The notes below the pieces were generated by a model, which ran no database searches, had not been told where the DNA came from, and saw only the letters and a list, made by a program, of their open reading frames with translations. The position numbers and the translations under genes were made by a program. A stretch of 64,000 nt of DNA from Chiua virens (lineage: Eukaryota > Basidiomycota > Agaricomycetes > Boletales > Boletaceae), in assembly GCA_019787685.1 (NCBI GenBank), contig JAHNUO010000001.1, forward strand, positions 620,001-684,000. Reading direction: 5' to 3'. This document shows positions 39,344 to 50,710 of the stretch, one piece after another; within the stretch, counting starts at the first letter, position 1; every line of letters begins with the position of its first letter.

Positions 39344-40257
39344 TCAGTCGTGGGACTCTGGTAAGGTCGCCGTTTTGAAAGTTTTGCGGAGGACTCTTGA
39401 GAAGTCAAGTTTCTGGACATGAGCTCTACTTCCCACAATGGGTGAAACTGTGTATTCTGCCATTGGTGACGACCCCCACGAGTTCCGTGACCGTGAGTTG
39501 CTACCAGACTGGTTGACCACTTGCTGCGTCACTTGATATGAAATCTGCTCGCGCACGGACGCAAGTTTCAGCGCCATATCGAGACCCAACTGAACACCTT
39601 CTTCTAAACTGATCGGTTCCTGTCGTCGCACGAGCTCTTGCATGGCAGGCAACAACCAAGAATCAAAGTCTAGGCTATACAGCTCTCCGATGGCGATCTT
39701 CTCGACCAATGTTAGTTTCGATTGAAGGTTTTTTATTGCCGTCATGTAGACAGCCTGGAACCCCCACATGTAGGGCGAGTTTGAGGACGGACTTCCATTG
39801 TGCAGCAGTTTCTGGTAGCGGCGCCTGGTTGATGCCGTTGGTCCTGGAAATACCAAGTTGGACTCTCATCAGCAATGTCTCTAATACTGATACCCACCAG
39901 CGAGGACTCGTGGGCCTGGGATGTGTAGGTTGCGGCTGGCATACCTATGGAAGAGGACGCTCGTGAGTTGCTCGAACTCTTCTTTCTTGATCTCCATCAA
40001 ATAGATCGGGTTGTTGTCATTTTTTCCCTCTGCTTCGTGGCCTTCTCCTGGAGGGAGTAGAACATGTCCTCAAAGACGATGGATTCTGTTGCGAACGGCT
40101 CTCGCGGCACCTTAAACAGACAGTCCTCGACCTGAATAATTTATTCCGATCAATATCAATATTGAGGGATAGCGCATCGGGAAGGACCTACACGAAAGGT
40201 GACCGTGTCGATGTAGAAGGACGCGTGCTTGGATACACTGGCACTGGAACCGCTCAT
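39344..40257 (-). CDS. BTB/POZ-domain protein
   Basis: The start gives MSGSSASVSKHASFYIDTVTF, then, after an intron, a compact BTB-like core: VEDCLFKVPREPFATES, SIVFEDMFYSLQEKA, NNPIYLMEIKKEEFEQL and LTSVLFHR. This matches the small fungal BTB/POZ proteins that are expanded in Rhizoctonia-type genomes. Later exons encode a helical region (SPYMWGFQAVYMTAIKNL, LTLVEKIAIGELYSLDFDSW, EEGVQLGLDMALKLASVREQ) typical of the C-terminal half of these proteins. It ends TLPESHD and TGA. BTB domains mediate dimerisation and often recruit Cullin-3 ligases; the role of this family is unknown. Exon ends are approximate. Confidence 0.82.
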
Positions 40258-41443
40258 GACTACAGTGACTTCGATATCAATTACAGATAAGCCCCAAGTA
40301 ATATTCAGCACGGACTAAGGGAGGTGTGAGTACACTACAGTATGTCAATAAGAGAGAAAGGGAAGTGCGTAGCTAATGGCTCACCTCCAGTCGTGGTGGA
40401 ACGAGACTGAAGGAAGCCGCGAGGCGTCGTCGCGAGTAAGTAGTGAACGTGTCCGTATATGGTAATATAGTTTATGTATGTAGTGAAAGATAATAGAAAA
40501 AGTGTATCTACGGTCTGTTCTCCAACACCAAGTCTCAGCAAGAATGCAAGCCAACGAGTCACTTCGTATGTAATACACGACTAGCCATACGGCTGAGGAC
40601 GGTAATTTGAATAGCCACGATAATCGTACACCAAATTCTACGGGATTTTAGAGATACAGATAGAATAATACCTCGAGCAGACACATCGACGGCCGCCCAT
40701 TAGCTCCACATGTTAGGCAGCGAAGATTCGAGAACCTTCGCTTTGGGCGGGGCGACGGCCCCCGCCCGCCCGCCATCCCATCACGCGCGCGTTCAAAGTT
40801 ACCAGTAGCAACAGCGCACCGACACAACCACCAGAGGTAAATTCATCATCACCTATAGCGAGTGCATTCGACCCGCCGTTTTCCTCCCACCACTCGCCGA
40901 ATTATCCACCTAGCCCGAGCCGACCGAGAGACGCCCCAAGATGATCTCTATAGAGCTTCGATTCATGTCAAGGCCTTTGATCAGCGACTTTTTGACCCGC
41001 TCCTATATTCGAGCGTTGACTTGAATTACATGTGCACCTTGACCTCGTGCCGTGTCGGTAACTTGGCACCGATAGCAACCTCCAGAGTCAGGAGTAGATG
41101 ATCCGCAACAGTCAAGTTGGCAGAATGCCGGATACCATGACCGCCCTTGGACACGTTCCTTGAATTCAACATTCACAGCCCACCGTCCTGGAATTCTGTG
41201 TACAATGAAACAGATTGGCAGGACGAGACTTTGATCATATGCCTCGCACCTCAAGCGTCACGATTCACATTTAGCACATGACACAAATACCCTCTTCAGG
41301 GTCTTCGTCTTGTTCTGTCGTTATCTACATATTCATGTCTAGCAATGTACGTCAATAAAATAGCATGATCAATCTGTTCTAGTTTGCCTTGGTCCCAAAA
41401 TATGTTGTCCCATGCGTAGATTGCAATGCCTTCCTTTCAATGC
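40258..41443. other. Intergenic region
   Basis: No gene is called. A frame ending near 41,275 (+) includes PPSWNSVYNETDWQDETLI. Together with the polyadenylation-like text that follows (GTCAATAAAAT at 41,350) it partly resembles 37,678-37,810, suggesting two diverged copies of one gene 3' end. Confidence 0.35.
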
Positions 41444-43552
41444 TTATTCTCGGCAGCTGTCTCCCTCATCGTCCATAAGCTTGTTCCGTGCCGTGAAATC
41501 AGGGTACCCAACATCGGCGTACGCACGCATCTGCGCGCCATACCGTATCGTGAGCCAAACCAGACTGTCCTCACGTTCAGCCTACAATCTTGGAAATGAT
41601 AAGATAAAGAGACGTACAGATATCCAACCAAGCACAAGACGCCTGAGATACTGTTGGTTGCGGCAACACCGATCGTGTCAACCAAGGGTAAGATCAGCGC
41701 CGATGCAGGCGCGATTAACAGCGAACGTAAAGCCCTGTCGTCAACTCGCTGGTCATCGACCGTACCCTTTAAGAGAAGATAGGTTCTTACGATATAGCAG
41801 CCATGACCTCTGCACTTCTCGACGGCATAATGTCGACGGTATATGTCCCGATCGGCGTCAGAACCATATCCACCTAATCGAGCCTTGCATCATCACACAA
41901 AAATGATGAAAAGGGGGGACTTACGCCGACACCGTTGGCGAACAGGCATATGAGGTTGATCACCAGGCCGACGGTCCCGTCGATATACGTCGTCGTGAAG
42001 CCCGCCAGCGTGACAGAGAGGGGACTCAGCACGAGCGAGCCTAGCCATGCCGCTCGGAGACGATCTTCCGGATAGTATACGCCCTTGCGCTTTTCCCTTG
42101 CCTGTAGTACCGCGTTATCGGAAAAGCGGCCGGCAAACGGGGCCCCGACTGCGCGTGTGAGTAAGATATGAAAGCGAGCCAAACACTCGGACTTACGGAA
42201 GTTGCCAGCACCGTTTGGGAGGAAAAGCATGCCTATCAGAGCTTCGCTGCTGATTCCATATCTAGCACCCTTTAAGCAAATCAGTGAGAGGCACGGATAT
42301 AAGATACCTAGGATACGAACAATGGTGTATGCCAAGGGTACCAATAAAGCTATCGACACCGAGGCGTCAGTAAATGAAAATCTATCACGTCTATCCAAGA
42401 GACGCACTGTAATCGGAGAGGAGCGCAAAGGTATTTGCCAGGGTCTAAGGAGATCAGTGAGACAACAACACGGATGCGATGCGAAAGTACGGACGATCGC
42501 CAAAACGTTGGGGCTCCGGAGGAAATACAAGCAGCGGAATGGGTTGATCCAAATGATTAGCCTCTTTGGACCCTGCTCCTTATCGATGCCGCGGGAACCC
42601 GGGTGAGCCGTCTCGGGAAAGAATAAGAACATCATCAACATCTGTATAATGGCCCACACGCCCAACGACACTTGAAACCCCCGCCATGACCAATATGCCG
42701 CCAAGATACCTAATAATCGTACGAGGATGAATGGGGATCAGAGATGGTAGAGGGACACATTACCTCCAATGGGGGGAGCGATTGCAAGTCCAAGTAACGT
42801 AGCCTGCACAATCATAACGTCAGCATGAACGAATCAAGACGACACAAAGACTCACGGCCAAAAAGGTGCCCATCGCGGTACCACGCTCTTCTACCCTGTA
42901 GATATCCCCGATGGTAGCGCCGCCGAGGGCATAGCCGGCAGAGCAACCAAATGTCTGTACGGATCGCCAAAAGAGTAGGCCGCTGAGATCAGTGCATGCC
43001 GCGACAGCGAAACTACCAAGGATCGTAAAGGGCATTCCCCAGAGGTATATTGGACGTCGGCCGTCTGTCGGCGATACCCCAAGTCAGCCAACTGTAGACA
43101 TCCGCCAAAAGTACAATAGACACACAGAAGGACGTGTACCCAGACCAAAACATGACACTGAGAGAGCTTGAAAACACGGACAGGCTGACGCCCAAACTAT
43201 CAGCGACAACCCAACTTTAGGAAGAACTCATCATTATCAGTATGGATTGAACGACGCACGTCACGGCCGCAGGTGTCGTATTGAGGTCCCTGGAAATTTG
43301 AGGTATCGAAGGGATAAAGGACGAACCGACAAACACTGATCGATAACAAGTCAATGGAGACTCGAAGGGTATATTAAAAATGCAATACACACTGGGAACG
43401 AGACCGGTAAGGGAGACAATGGCGAGAATGACCCGCTTTTGTGCAGGGGTGAAGCGATCGTAAATGGCTTCACTCGGGAGGACATCATGATTCTGCTGGC
43501 ACGAGTTAGAGTGAGGCTGGTCACCCAGCAGAGGGGTCTCTTCGGTGGACAT
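41444..43552 (-). CDS. MFS multidrug transporter, DHA1-like
   Basis: Exons joined in order give a typical 12-helix major-facilitator protein of the drug:H+ antiporter (DHA1) type. The N-terminus MSTEETPLLGDQPHSNSC carries the acidic-dileucine-like ETPLLG. Then come MFVGSSFIPSIPQISRDLN, the motif A region (SGYTSFYGRRPIYLWG), LLFWRSVQTFGCSAGYALGG, DIYRVEERGTAMGTF, the motif C-like GLAIAPPIGGILA, YWSWRGFQ, and PFAGRFSDNAVLQ before the second bundle. The C-terminus has DMVLTPIGTYTVDIMP and ends LMDDEGDSCRE and TAA. Likely a plasma-membrane exporter of small toxic or hydrophobic compounds. About nine introns. The substrate cannot be read from sequence. Confidence 0.94.
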
Positions 43553-44440
43553 GAGAAAGAAGTAAAGGAAGATACCAACTCACAACAATGGATATTAAAC
43601 GGATCGAACCCTGTGCGATTTGTTCCGACAAGCGAAAGAGTTTGAAATGACTCAACCCGGCTCAGCCCTGTGACATTGTGTTCGGTTCTCTTACGATATT
43701 TCAACTTGCCCAACGGCCCGCCCTTCACCGCCACCGTACGTTATCTAATCTCTTACACCACTTTGGGACCCACATCATTTCAGCGAAGATCTATTTTAAA
43801 TGTCGGTTTAGATCCGAGGTCTGCGCGGATATTGACTCCAACCCCTATATAGCTACAGGCACTGCCAGGCAGTGAGCTCCTCGCAATTCTAGGCTACTCC
43901 TTTTTGCCAACAATCACATCGATCATCCATTTAGGGCCGTAAATAACATACGACGAGCGTCCATTCAAGTCTATTGATATCGATGCGTCACGACACAATA
44001 GGGTAAATTGCATCCTCACATAAAGTCTAATGAGAAATCAGAAAATCAGAATAAAGACGTATATCCCGGAATGTTATTACATCCTCCGAGCCACGTCTGA
44101 TGTGAAACTGGTGCGGGTCGGGTGGTATAATCGATCGCCGCCGGGGTCGTCGTACTCTATCATGATTAGTGCTATGATGCATGATGTTCGGGTGCATCAT
44201 TGGCGGAAGGTCCACGATCACAACGTTCGACTTGAACGAGGTCGCGCGCGTCTTGCCAACCAGGTGCCAAGATAACGACGTTCACGACTTACAAGGCAAA
44301 TGATCCGAATTCAAGTCTCGGAACGACATCGGCGGCACAAAAATCCTTGTTCATAGAAATCGAAAAGTAATATATCGCACAAAAGAGCGAATGAATGTAA
44401 CCGAGAATAAACAAGTGTCGTATCATAGCATCGGACCTTA
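43553..44440. other. Intergenic region
   Basis: This lies between the MFS gene start and the 3' end of the HMG-box gene. It should hold the MFS promoter. Nothing else is recognisable; frames here are short. Confidence 0.35.
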
Positions 44441-45389
44441 TTAAAATAGTTCGTCTAACATGACACTCTGGAAGGGGAACGGGGAATTGAGGAGGTCGTG
44501 ACTATACAGACCGATCGTATAAGCTTCGAGAGCCTGTGCACGCTCGAGGCTCTCTTGACTCAGGGATGGCATCTGGAACTTGAGACAAAACTGAGTCTAG
44601 ACCCGTACGCACGACGGAGAGCAACTCACTCACCTCTGCCTTTGCGTCAATGGGGTATGTCAATGTCTCTGAAAGTGGTTCTGCTGCTAGCTGCGGTGTG
44701 GGGGATGACCCGCCTTGTGCCAACGTAGTCGACGAGTTCGACCGCGATAACACAGACGGCACGTGTGTCGAGAGGGCAGGGGGACCTTCTACAGCAGATC
44801 CCTTCAGATCCTGCGAACGCTCGCGTTCGAGAGACCTCGTCCCCAATGCCTGTCGCTTCACAGGCCGAAAGCGATAATGCGGATAACGCCGCGCGTGCTC
44901 CTCCCTCTCTTTATCAGCCAGCGCCTTGTATCGTTCCCTCTCCAACGGGGGGAGGCGTTTCCACGCCTCGGCGGCACGCTTGGAGAGGGTTTTGACGGTC
45001 ACCGTGTTGGTAACGTCGTCGTCGTCTTGCGATTCATGGGAACCCTGCGAATGCCCGCGAGAGAACTCGCACCGAAAGATGATGAAGGCGTTGCGGGGGC
45101 GGGGGATCCAAGTGGGATCGCGATTCCTGTTTCGCTGTGCACGACGGTCGGAAGAGGGCGCAGTGGAGGTAGGCGAGACCCCTGAAGGGGCCCGTGTTCT
45201 GGATAGGGGGTAAGTCGTTGGGCGAGTGGTATCTAGAGGGGGGCAAAGAGCGCTATGAATCGAAGGCGACTGAGAGGGAGGGAAGGGATTGAGGGAAAAG
45301 AAGCGCATGTCTTGTGAGATCACCACGTCCTCGTCCTCGTCTCCGCCAATGGGGGACCATCCGTGTATGACATCGTTGGCAGTGAGCAT
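44441..45389 (-). CDS. HMG-box (MATA-type) transcription factor
   Basis: The protein starts MLTANDVIHGWSPIGGDED. A Ser/Pro-rich stretch is followed by a sequence-specific HMG box at about residues 94-178: DPTWIPRPRNAFIIFRCEFS, KRAAEAWKRLPPLERERY, ADKEREEHARRYPHYRF. The box is lengthened by an acidic insert (ESQDDDD) between helix 1 and helix 2. Such factors bind the minor groove and, in basidiomycetes, include pheromone-response and sexual-development regulators. One intron (GTGAGT at 44,633 to TTCCAG at 44,573) leads to a C-terminal exon SLSQESLERAQALEA to FQSVMLDELF. Reading through the intron instead gives a shorter, poorer end. An in-frame ATG lies 120 bases upstream. It is head to head with the methyltransferase gene. 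Confidence 0.9.
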
Positions 45390-45746
45390 GATGAAAGAAC
45401 AGGGACGGGTCGACGAGTTCGTGGAGGGAGCGGGAGGGTTTATTATCCCCGCGGTATGATACGGGACTTGCTTTTCATGGTCAGAGACTTTTAGTATATT
45501 ACTCTGCAAGTAAAGTGATCGACGTTAGATTGAAGCAATATATCAGGAAGGGAAATATGGAGCGATCATTGTGGAGCACTTTCAGACGGACGTCATCCCA
45601 ATCATCTGACCGAGACTGAACGGACATCGTGGTGGGTTGGGGTCATGACAATCCCCCTAGCCGAGCAGATCTTGACGGTTTTGTACATCAATACACCGCG
45701 GAGTTATGTATGCGAGATTAACATCTTGCATTTGCGGATCTCAATC
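45390..45746. promoter_or_regulatory. Shared divergent promoter region
   Basis: This spacer of 357 bp separates the start codons of the HMG-box gene (-) and the methyltransferase gene (+). It must contain both 5' untranslated regions and promoters. No individual binding site is claimed. Confidence 0.5.
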
Positions 45747-46572
45747 ATGTCACGATCCAACCCGCCAAACGAAGACACCTATGAGACCGCCAACAAACAC
45801 CACTTTGACGCAGTAGCACTTCAATGCGACAATGATCCCAAGGCCCACAAGCTCGCCGAGAAAATCGGACAAGCCATGATCACCACAGGCCTCCTCAAGC
45901 CCGGCATCACCGTCATGGATTTCGCTTGCGGAACAGGTACCTCACGTCGTCTCGACTCGCAATCGATCCTGATCGTCCACAGGTCTCATCTCCCGCGTGT
46001 TGGCCGCCACAGATCCGAAGTCGATCGTCGGCGTCGACATCAGCCAAGCAATGGTCGACCGATACAACAAGGTCGTCTTCGATCACGGTATCCCGCCCGA
46101 GGAAATGAGAGCCATCTGCGTCTCGCTCGACGCCAACGACAATAGCGTCCCAGATGGGGAGCAGAGCCAGAGTTTGCGGGGCATGACGTTTGACGTGATC
46201 GTCGTGCGTATCACCCGATTCGCGTTCTGTGACTTGTTCTCGTCTTATCAAGCCTCTTCTTGCTCGCAGTGTGCGTGTGCGTATCATCATTTCGCCTCGA
46301 TCGACGAGGTGACGAGGACACTGGTCACGTACCTGAACCCAGGGGGATCGCTCCTCGTCGCTGATCTGCGCCGGGCAGAGTCAGCGCACGAGATATTCCC
46401 CGAGAACGTCGGTCATATTGTCCCACACAGAGGAGCATTCACAGAGGAGGACATCCGCTCCACGTTTGACAAGGCAGAATTAAACAACATCACCTTTGAG
46501 ATCATCACGCACGTCAGGCATACTGGTCACTCCGTCGACGCAGATCTGTTCCTTGCGAGAGGTGACAAGTAG
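45747..46572 (+). CDS. Class I SAM-dependent methyltransferase
   Basis: Three exons (45,747-45,936; 45,983-46,203; 46,270-46,572) join with GT-AG borders into one frame. The protein begins MSRSNPPNEDTYETANKHHF and has the Rossmann-fold methyltransferase motifs: motif I VMDFACGTGLISRVL (SAM glycine loop), acidic end of strand 2 IVGVDISQAMVDRY, motif III-like FDVIVCACAYHHFASIDE and the late motif YLNPGGSLLVADLR. This is the UbiE/Methyltransf_11-25 type acting on small molecules; the substrate is unknown. The protein ends DADLFLARGDK and TAG. Confidence 0.93.
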
Positions 46573-46670
46573 CCGTTCCGAGAGTGTTACAGGTAGTCAA
46601 CGAAAGATGCAGATGTATCCGAATGTACGGCTAGTCTTTTGAAATAGATGGACATATATCGTGGATCTGG

Positions 46671-49600
46671 TCATGTCAACACCAACGTTCCCCCGAATCG
46701 CTTCCGCGCAGCAATCTCGACCTTCTCCCTGACTTGGCGAAATGCTTTCCACCATGTCTTGCCCACCACTTCCGGCTCCGTTCGCTGATCCCGATTCGCT
46801 TCTGACTCGTCCCCGTCCCCCCGTCCCTCCTGTACCCCCCACCGTCGACGCAACAGTACCAACCACCATCGCATGACATCTAACCGTCTTCTCCATCCCC
46901 GCATCCGAAAACTCCACGCTCTGCACGAGAAACTTTCCAAAGAAATCCACGTCCTTTTGATTCGGAACATGCTCCTGGAACCTTTCCACCCACGCCTCAA
47001 TCACACGCTGCACGTCTTCTGTGTCGGCGAACGCCAGCTTCTCACCCTGTTGCTTGCCCTGCTGCTTCAGCGCAGGCGGACGAGGGTGACACGCTCTGGG
47101 CGGAGGTTTGGTGGGGTGGTTGGACTTGGATTTGGACTTGGACTTGTCGCGCGTGCGAGAGAGGGTCGGGTCTTTGATCACCTGGCGTTGTTCGCTCGGA
47201 GGTCCTCCAACCCCGCCGCCGCCATTGCCACCCTGCTTGGCATGCCGGGCCATGATCAGCTGCTCGCGTTGCATGTCGACCTGGCAACACCGCAAAGACG
47301 TCCGGATCAATGTCCAACGTACGAAGTTCGTCCTCCGAGACCCGCACGCTAGATGCACTCGCCGGGGTCTTGTCACGTTTCGCGAACAGCACGCTCTTCT
47401 TGGCAGAGAGGCTGCTCCCGCCTGACCTGGGCGCGAGTTGTTGTGTGATGCGTCTCACGTTCACGCTCGTACTGTTGGCTGTGGCGATTTTGGATGAGGA
47501 TGAGACGACGGGTGCGGGTGAACGACGTTCGTCGACGACCATGGGCGAGTGGGCGCGCCGTTGGTACTCCTCTTCTAGTTCTTTCCGGATGTCATCTGGT
47601 AACGCTTCCAAAACCTCCATGTCAAGTTGTGAGAGGGAGGGTAAGCCGACGACCTGGTCATCATGCTTCTCCACTGGGACAATACCAGTCATCGTGATTC
47701 CCTGCGAGGACGGCGGTTGAACTACCACCTCGGGGTTGTCCTCGACCTCTCCCAGTCGCGACGGCCCGGGATCCTTCGCCAAAAGCTGTTTGTTCGCAAC
47801 CTGGAAGGGAAGCTTCGCTTGCCCAACGTCTGCAGCGTTCCGGGTACTCTCCAGCCTTTGGATGTGGATGCCTATCCCACGAAGTTCCGCCGGGTCGAAA
47901 TTGAAGGATTTAAGCAAGCTCCAGGCATGGTCTCCAATGTCTTTACTATCGCTCGTCGCCAGGCCATGCGCATTCGAAACCACGACCTGTTTGTTGAACG
48001 ACTCACACAGCCCGTGACCCATGAACTACAAGCGTCTGTGAATGCCTTTCCTCTGTGGAATCGTCAATAGGCGTACCTTCGGACCTTCCTTTGGAGCGCT
48101 CGGATCACGTTTCAGAATCTTGAGCGACAGCGAACGCCCACGCATCGATATACTGTCCAATCGCCTCGCCACTTCCTCTCCCATACGATATATGAACGCC
48201 TTTGCCTGTTCGTTGTCCTCGAACCGAATACCATACTGTAATAGTATTAATTTAGTACTGCGTCCGAAACCCAAACAAAATAATTGACGCACGTTGATAT
48301 CACAAGAGACTGACTTACGTGGCTTGTCCGACTCGAGTTTTCGATCGTCGATGCCACGAATTGCCTTGTACAGTGTCTCCCCCGTGCCCTTTCCAAGTGC
48401 CTCACACAGTTGCGCCTTGCTTCGCGTCATCAACGCGCCCAAATTCGTCACCCCGAGTTTCTCCTTTGCCTTTTGTCGCATCGAATGACCGAACCCATGC
48501 AAATCGTCGATGTCAAGGGGTTCGAGAAAGCGTTGGACGTCATCCCTTTGGAGGTGGTATAAACCAGCTGGCTTGGCTCGACGCGTGGCCAGACGAGCGA
48601 GCTGGATGTTTTCGGCAATACCGGTGCTGACTGTGTGATCTTGGCATTGTTGCAAAGTATGATACACAGTAGACGCACCTTCACATCCAGTGACTTCTTT
48701 CACTTGAGTTCTGATAGTTTGGGCAAGCGTGACTGCGAAATCGTCCGCTGAGAACGGTGAGGCAGACCTGAGACGCGCGACAGCAGAAGATACATCTATG
48801 AGAGCCTCATCAACTGAGACGGCTTGAAGATCGTCCGAGTGGCGCATCAATATGGTATAAAATTGAAGAGAACAGGATTTGTATCTGTGATTGAATTGAA
48901 TATAACGCGCAGCCAGATATCGATGCACTCACCGCTCGAATTCATAAGGGATGGTAACGACCTCAGGGCATAATTGGCGAGCCTGCCGCAGACTATCGAC
49001 ACGATATCAGACAACAACTCGATTGGGTACAAGTGAACCACTCACCTCATTCCATTCTTGATACCGAACGCCCTCGCCTCATAGCTCGAGCTGGCGATCT
49101 CGCTCGTGCTCGAAGCACCACCCTGAGTACCCTGAGAATGACACACGACCACGGGTTTTCCTTTGAGCTGCGGCCGGCTAACAAGTCCAGCCGAAACGAA
49201 GAAACAGTCAAAATCGCAATGCATAATCACTCTCTCGACGACCTCTGCCTTCTGCTTTCCCTTGGCTCGGGATGGCGACCTCATCAAAAGCTCTGCACCT
49301 CTCATGCTGAACGCGTTCCCCGTCGCCGAGCCGTGTGTACGCGCATCAGACACGACAAGACCGCCGTCGTTGCTATCGTCTGGCAACCCATCTAGCGCAC
49401 CGCTCTCAGCGCGCTCCTGCGCCTCCGCCACGAGCCCTTTGAGTTCGGCTTTCCAAGTCGACAAGTGATGCAAGCGCGAGTTCTTGTAAAAGCCCTCGAT
49501 AAAGTCGGGTGCAATGGACGTGTGCGCCGCGCGCCACTGAGGATTCGCCATGACGCGCTCCGCCATTTCGTTTGCGCGATGTGCGGCGTAGTCTGGGACG

Positions 49601-50544
49601 CGCACAGCGTCTTCCTCTAACCCTGGGTCTGTCACGTAGAGAGGACGTGGTGCCCAGTTTGAACCAGACGGTTCTGGTTCTGGGTTGCTCGGGCCTACTA
49701 TTTCTTGTGCGTCAGGTTCGCCCGAAGTAGATTGCTTCAAAGTCTGGGGTGTGGACGTCTTCGAGGACGAAGGGGGCCGCGCGCCCTGTAACTGTAGCGT
49801 AGTTTGGCCGATCTGGGAACCTTGAGATTCCTCTAGCCGATCGCCAGGACGAAAGGTATAGTTTGTCCACGGAAGCAGCTTCCCGGCAGCGACGCTGTCC
49901 AGCAACCATTCGGGCCGAACCACTTTCATGTGTTTGAACTCTTTGACTTTGGCTGCGGTGAGCGAACAGGTCACGACGTGGGTCCTGGCGTAGAGACGAC
50001 GTCAAAACGCAGACAAGACAGTCAAAACTGCGTGCCACACATACACGATCGATTTCTTGTCAAGATAAGGTTGAAAGACGCCCCCATTCTGAACAAGGAG
50101 CCTCCGGATATCTTGCACCGAGGGCTTCGTCCAGCCATTCACCTAGGATCCGTCCGAGTCGTCGGTCGACACCATGACTGTGAGCGAGATACGCACATGT
50201 ACAGAGATGCCTTTAAAGATATCACTCTTTCCCTCCCCACTCGTCTCCGTGTCCATGCTTGCGTTCTGGATTTGCAGCTTGGCGCGTTTGCGATGCATAT
50301 ATTCGCCGAAGTGACCGAATCGAGATGCGCCGTATATGGCTGCATCGTCCTCTGGAACATGTTGCGCCTTTCGCTTTGTGCCCGCCGCGTTCGATACGTC
50401 GACGAGGTTGTCATTGGAGCTGGGTGCGGAAGGCTCTGGATCGGGCTTCAGGGAGTTGGTCGTTGTATCGTCAATGTCGTCAATCTGCATGGCATTTTCT
50501 TCATGGATATCCAGGTCTTGAAGAGAGTAAGACGGAGTCACCAT
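46671..50544 (-). CDS. REV1: DNA repair polymerase REV1
   Basis: REV1 is the Y-family deoxycytidyl transferase that scaffolds translesion synthesis with Pol zeta. Visible in order: a BRCT domain (KSIVTHVVTCSLTAAKVKEF, VVRPEWLLDSVAAGKLLPW); the polymerase palm with HCDFDCFFVSAGLVSRPQL, SYEARAFGIKNGM and catalytic QAVSVDEALIDVSSA; the HhH region (DIDDLHGFGHSMRQKAKEKL); the little finger (RLDSISMRGRSLSLKILKR); two ubiquitin-binding motifs (MEVLEALPDDIRKELEEE and DVFAVLP with VDMQREQLIMARHAK); and the REV1 C-terminal domain (VIEAWVERFQEHVPNQKDVD, WWKAFRQVREKVEIAARKRF) ending GGTLVLT. One extra G near 47,282 breaks the frame inside the second UBM; without it the two halves join perfectly. Start codon uncertain (alternative at 50,598). 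Confidence 0.96.
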
Positions 50545-50710
50545 CACATATGTGACTAAGGGTCGTTTTGCCTTATTTGGAAAAGTCTCCAAAAACAAAT
50601 CAACATCTGAAAAAACAACAAAACATGCTGACGAGCGACTAATACAAGTACTAGGTTAGTAGCGTAGTATCACCAAGAATCCCATCCACTGATCGTTCAC
50701 AAGCAGTTCC

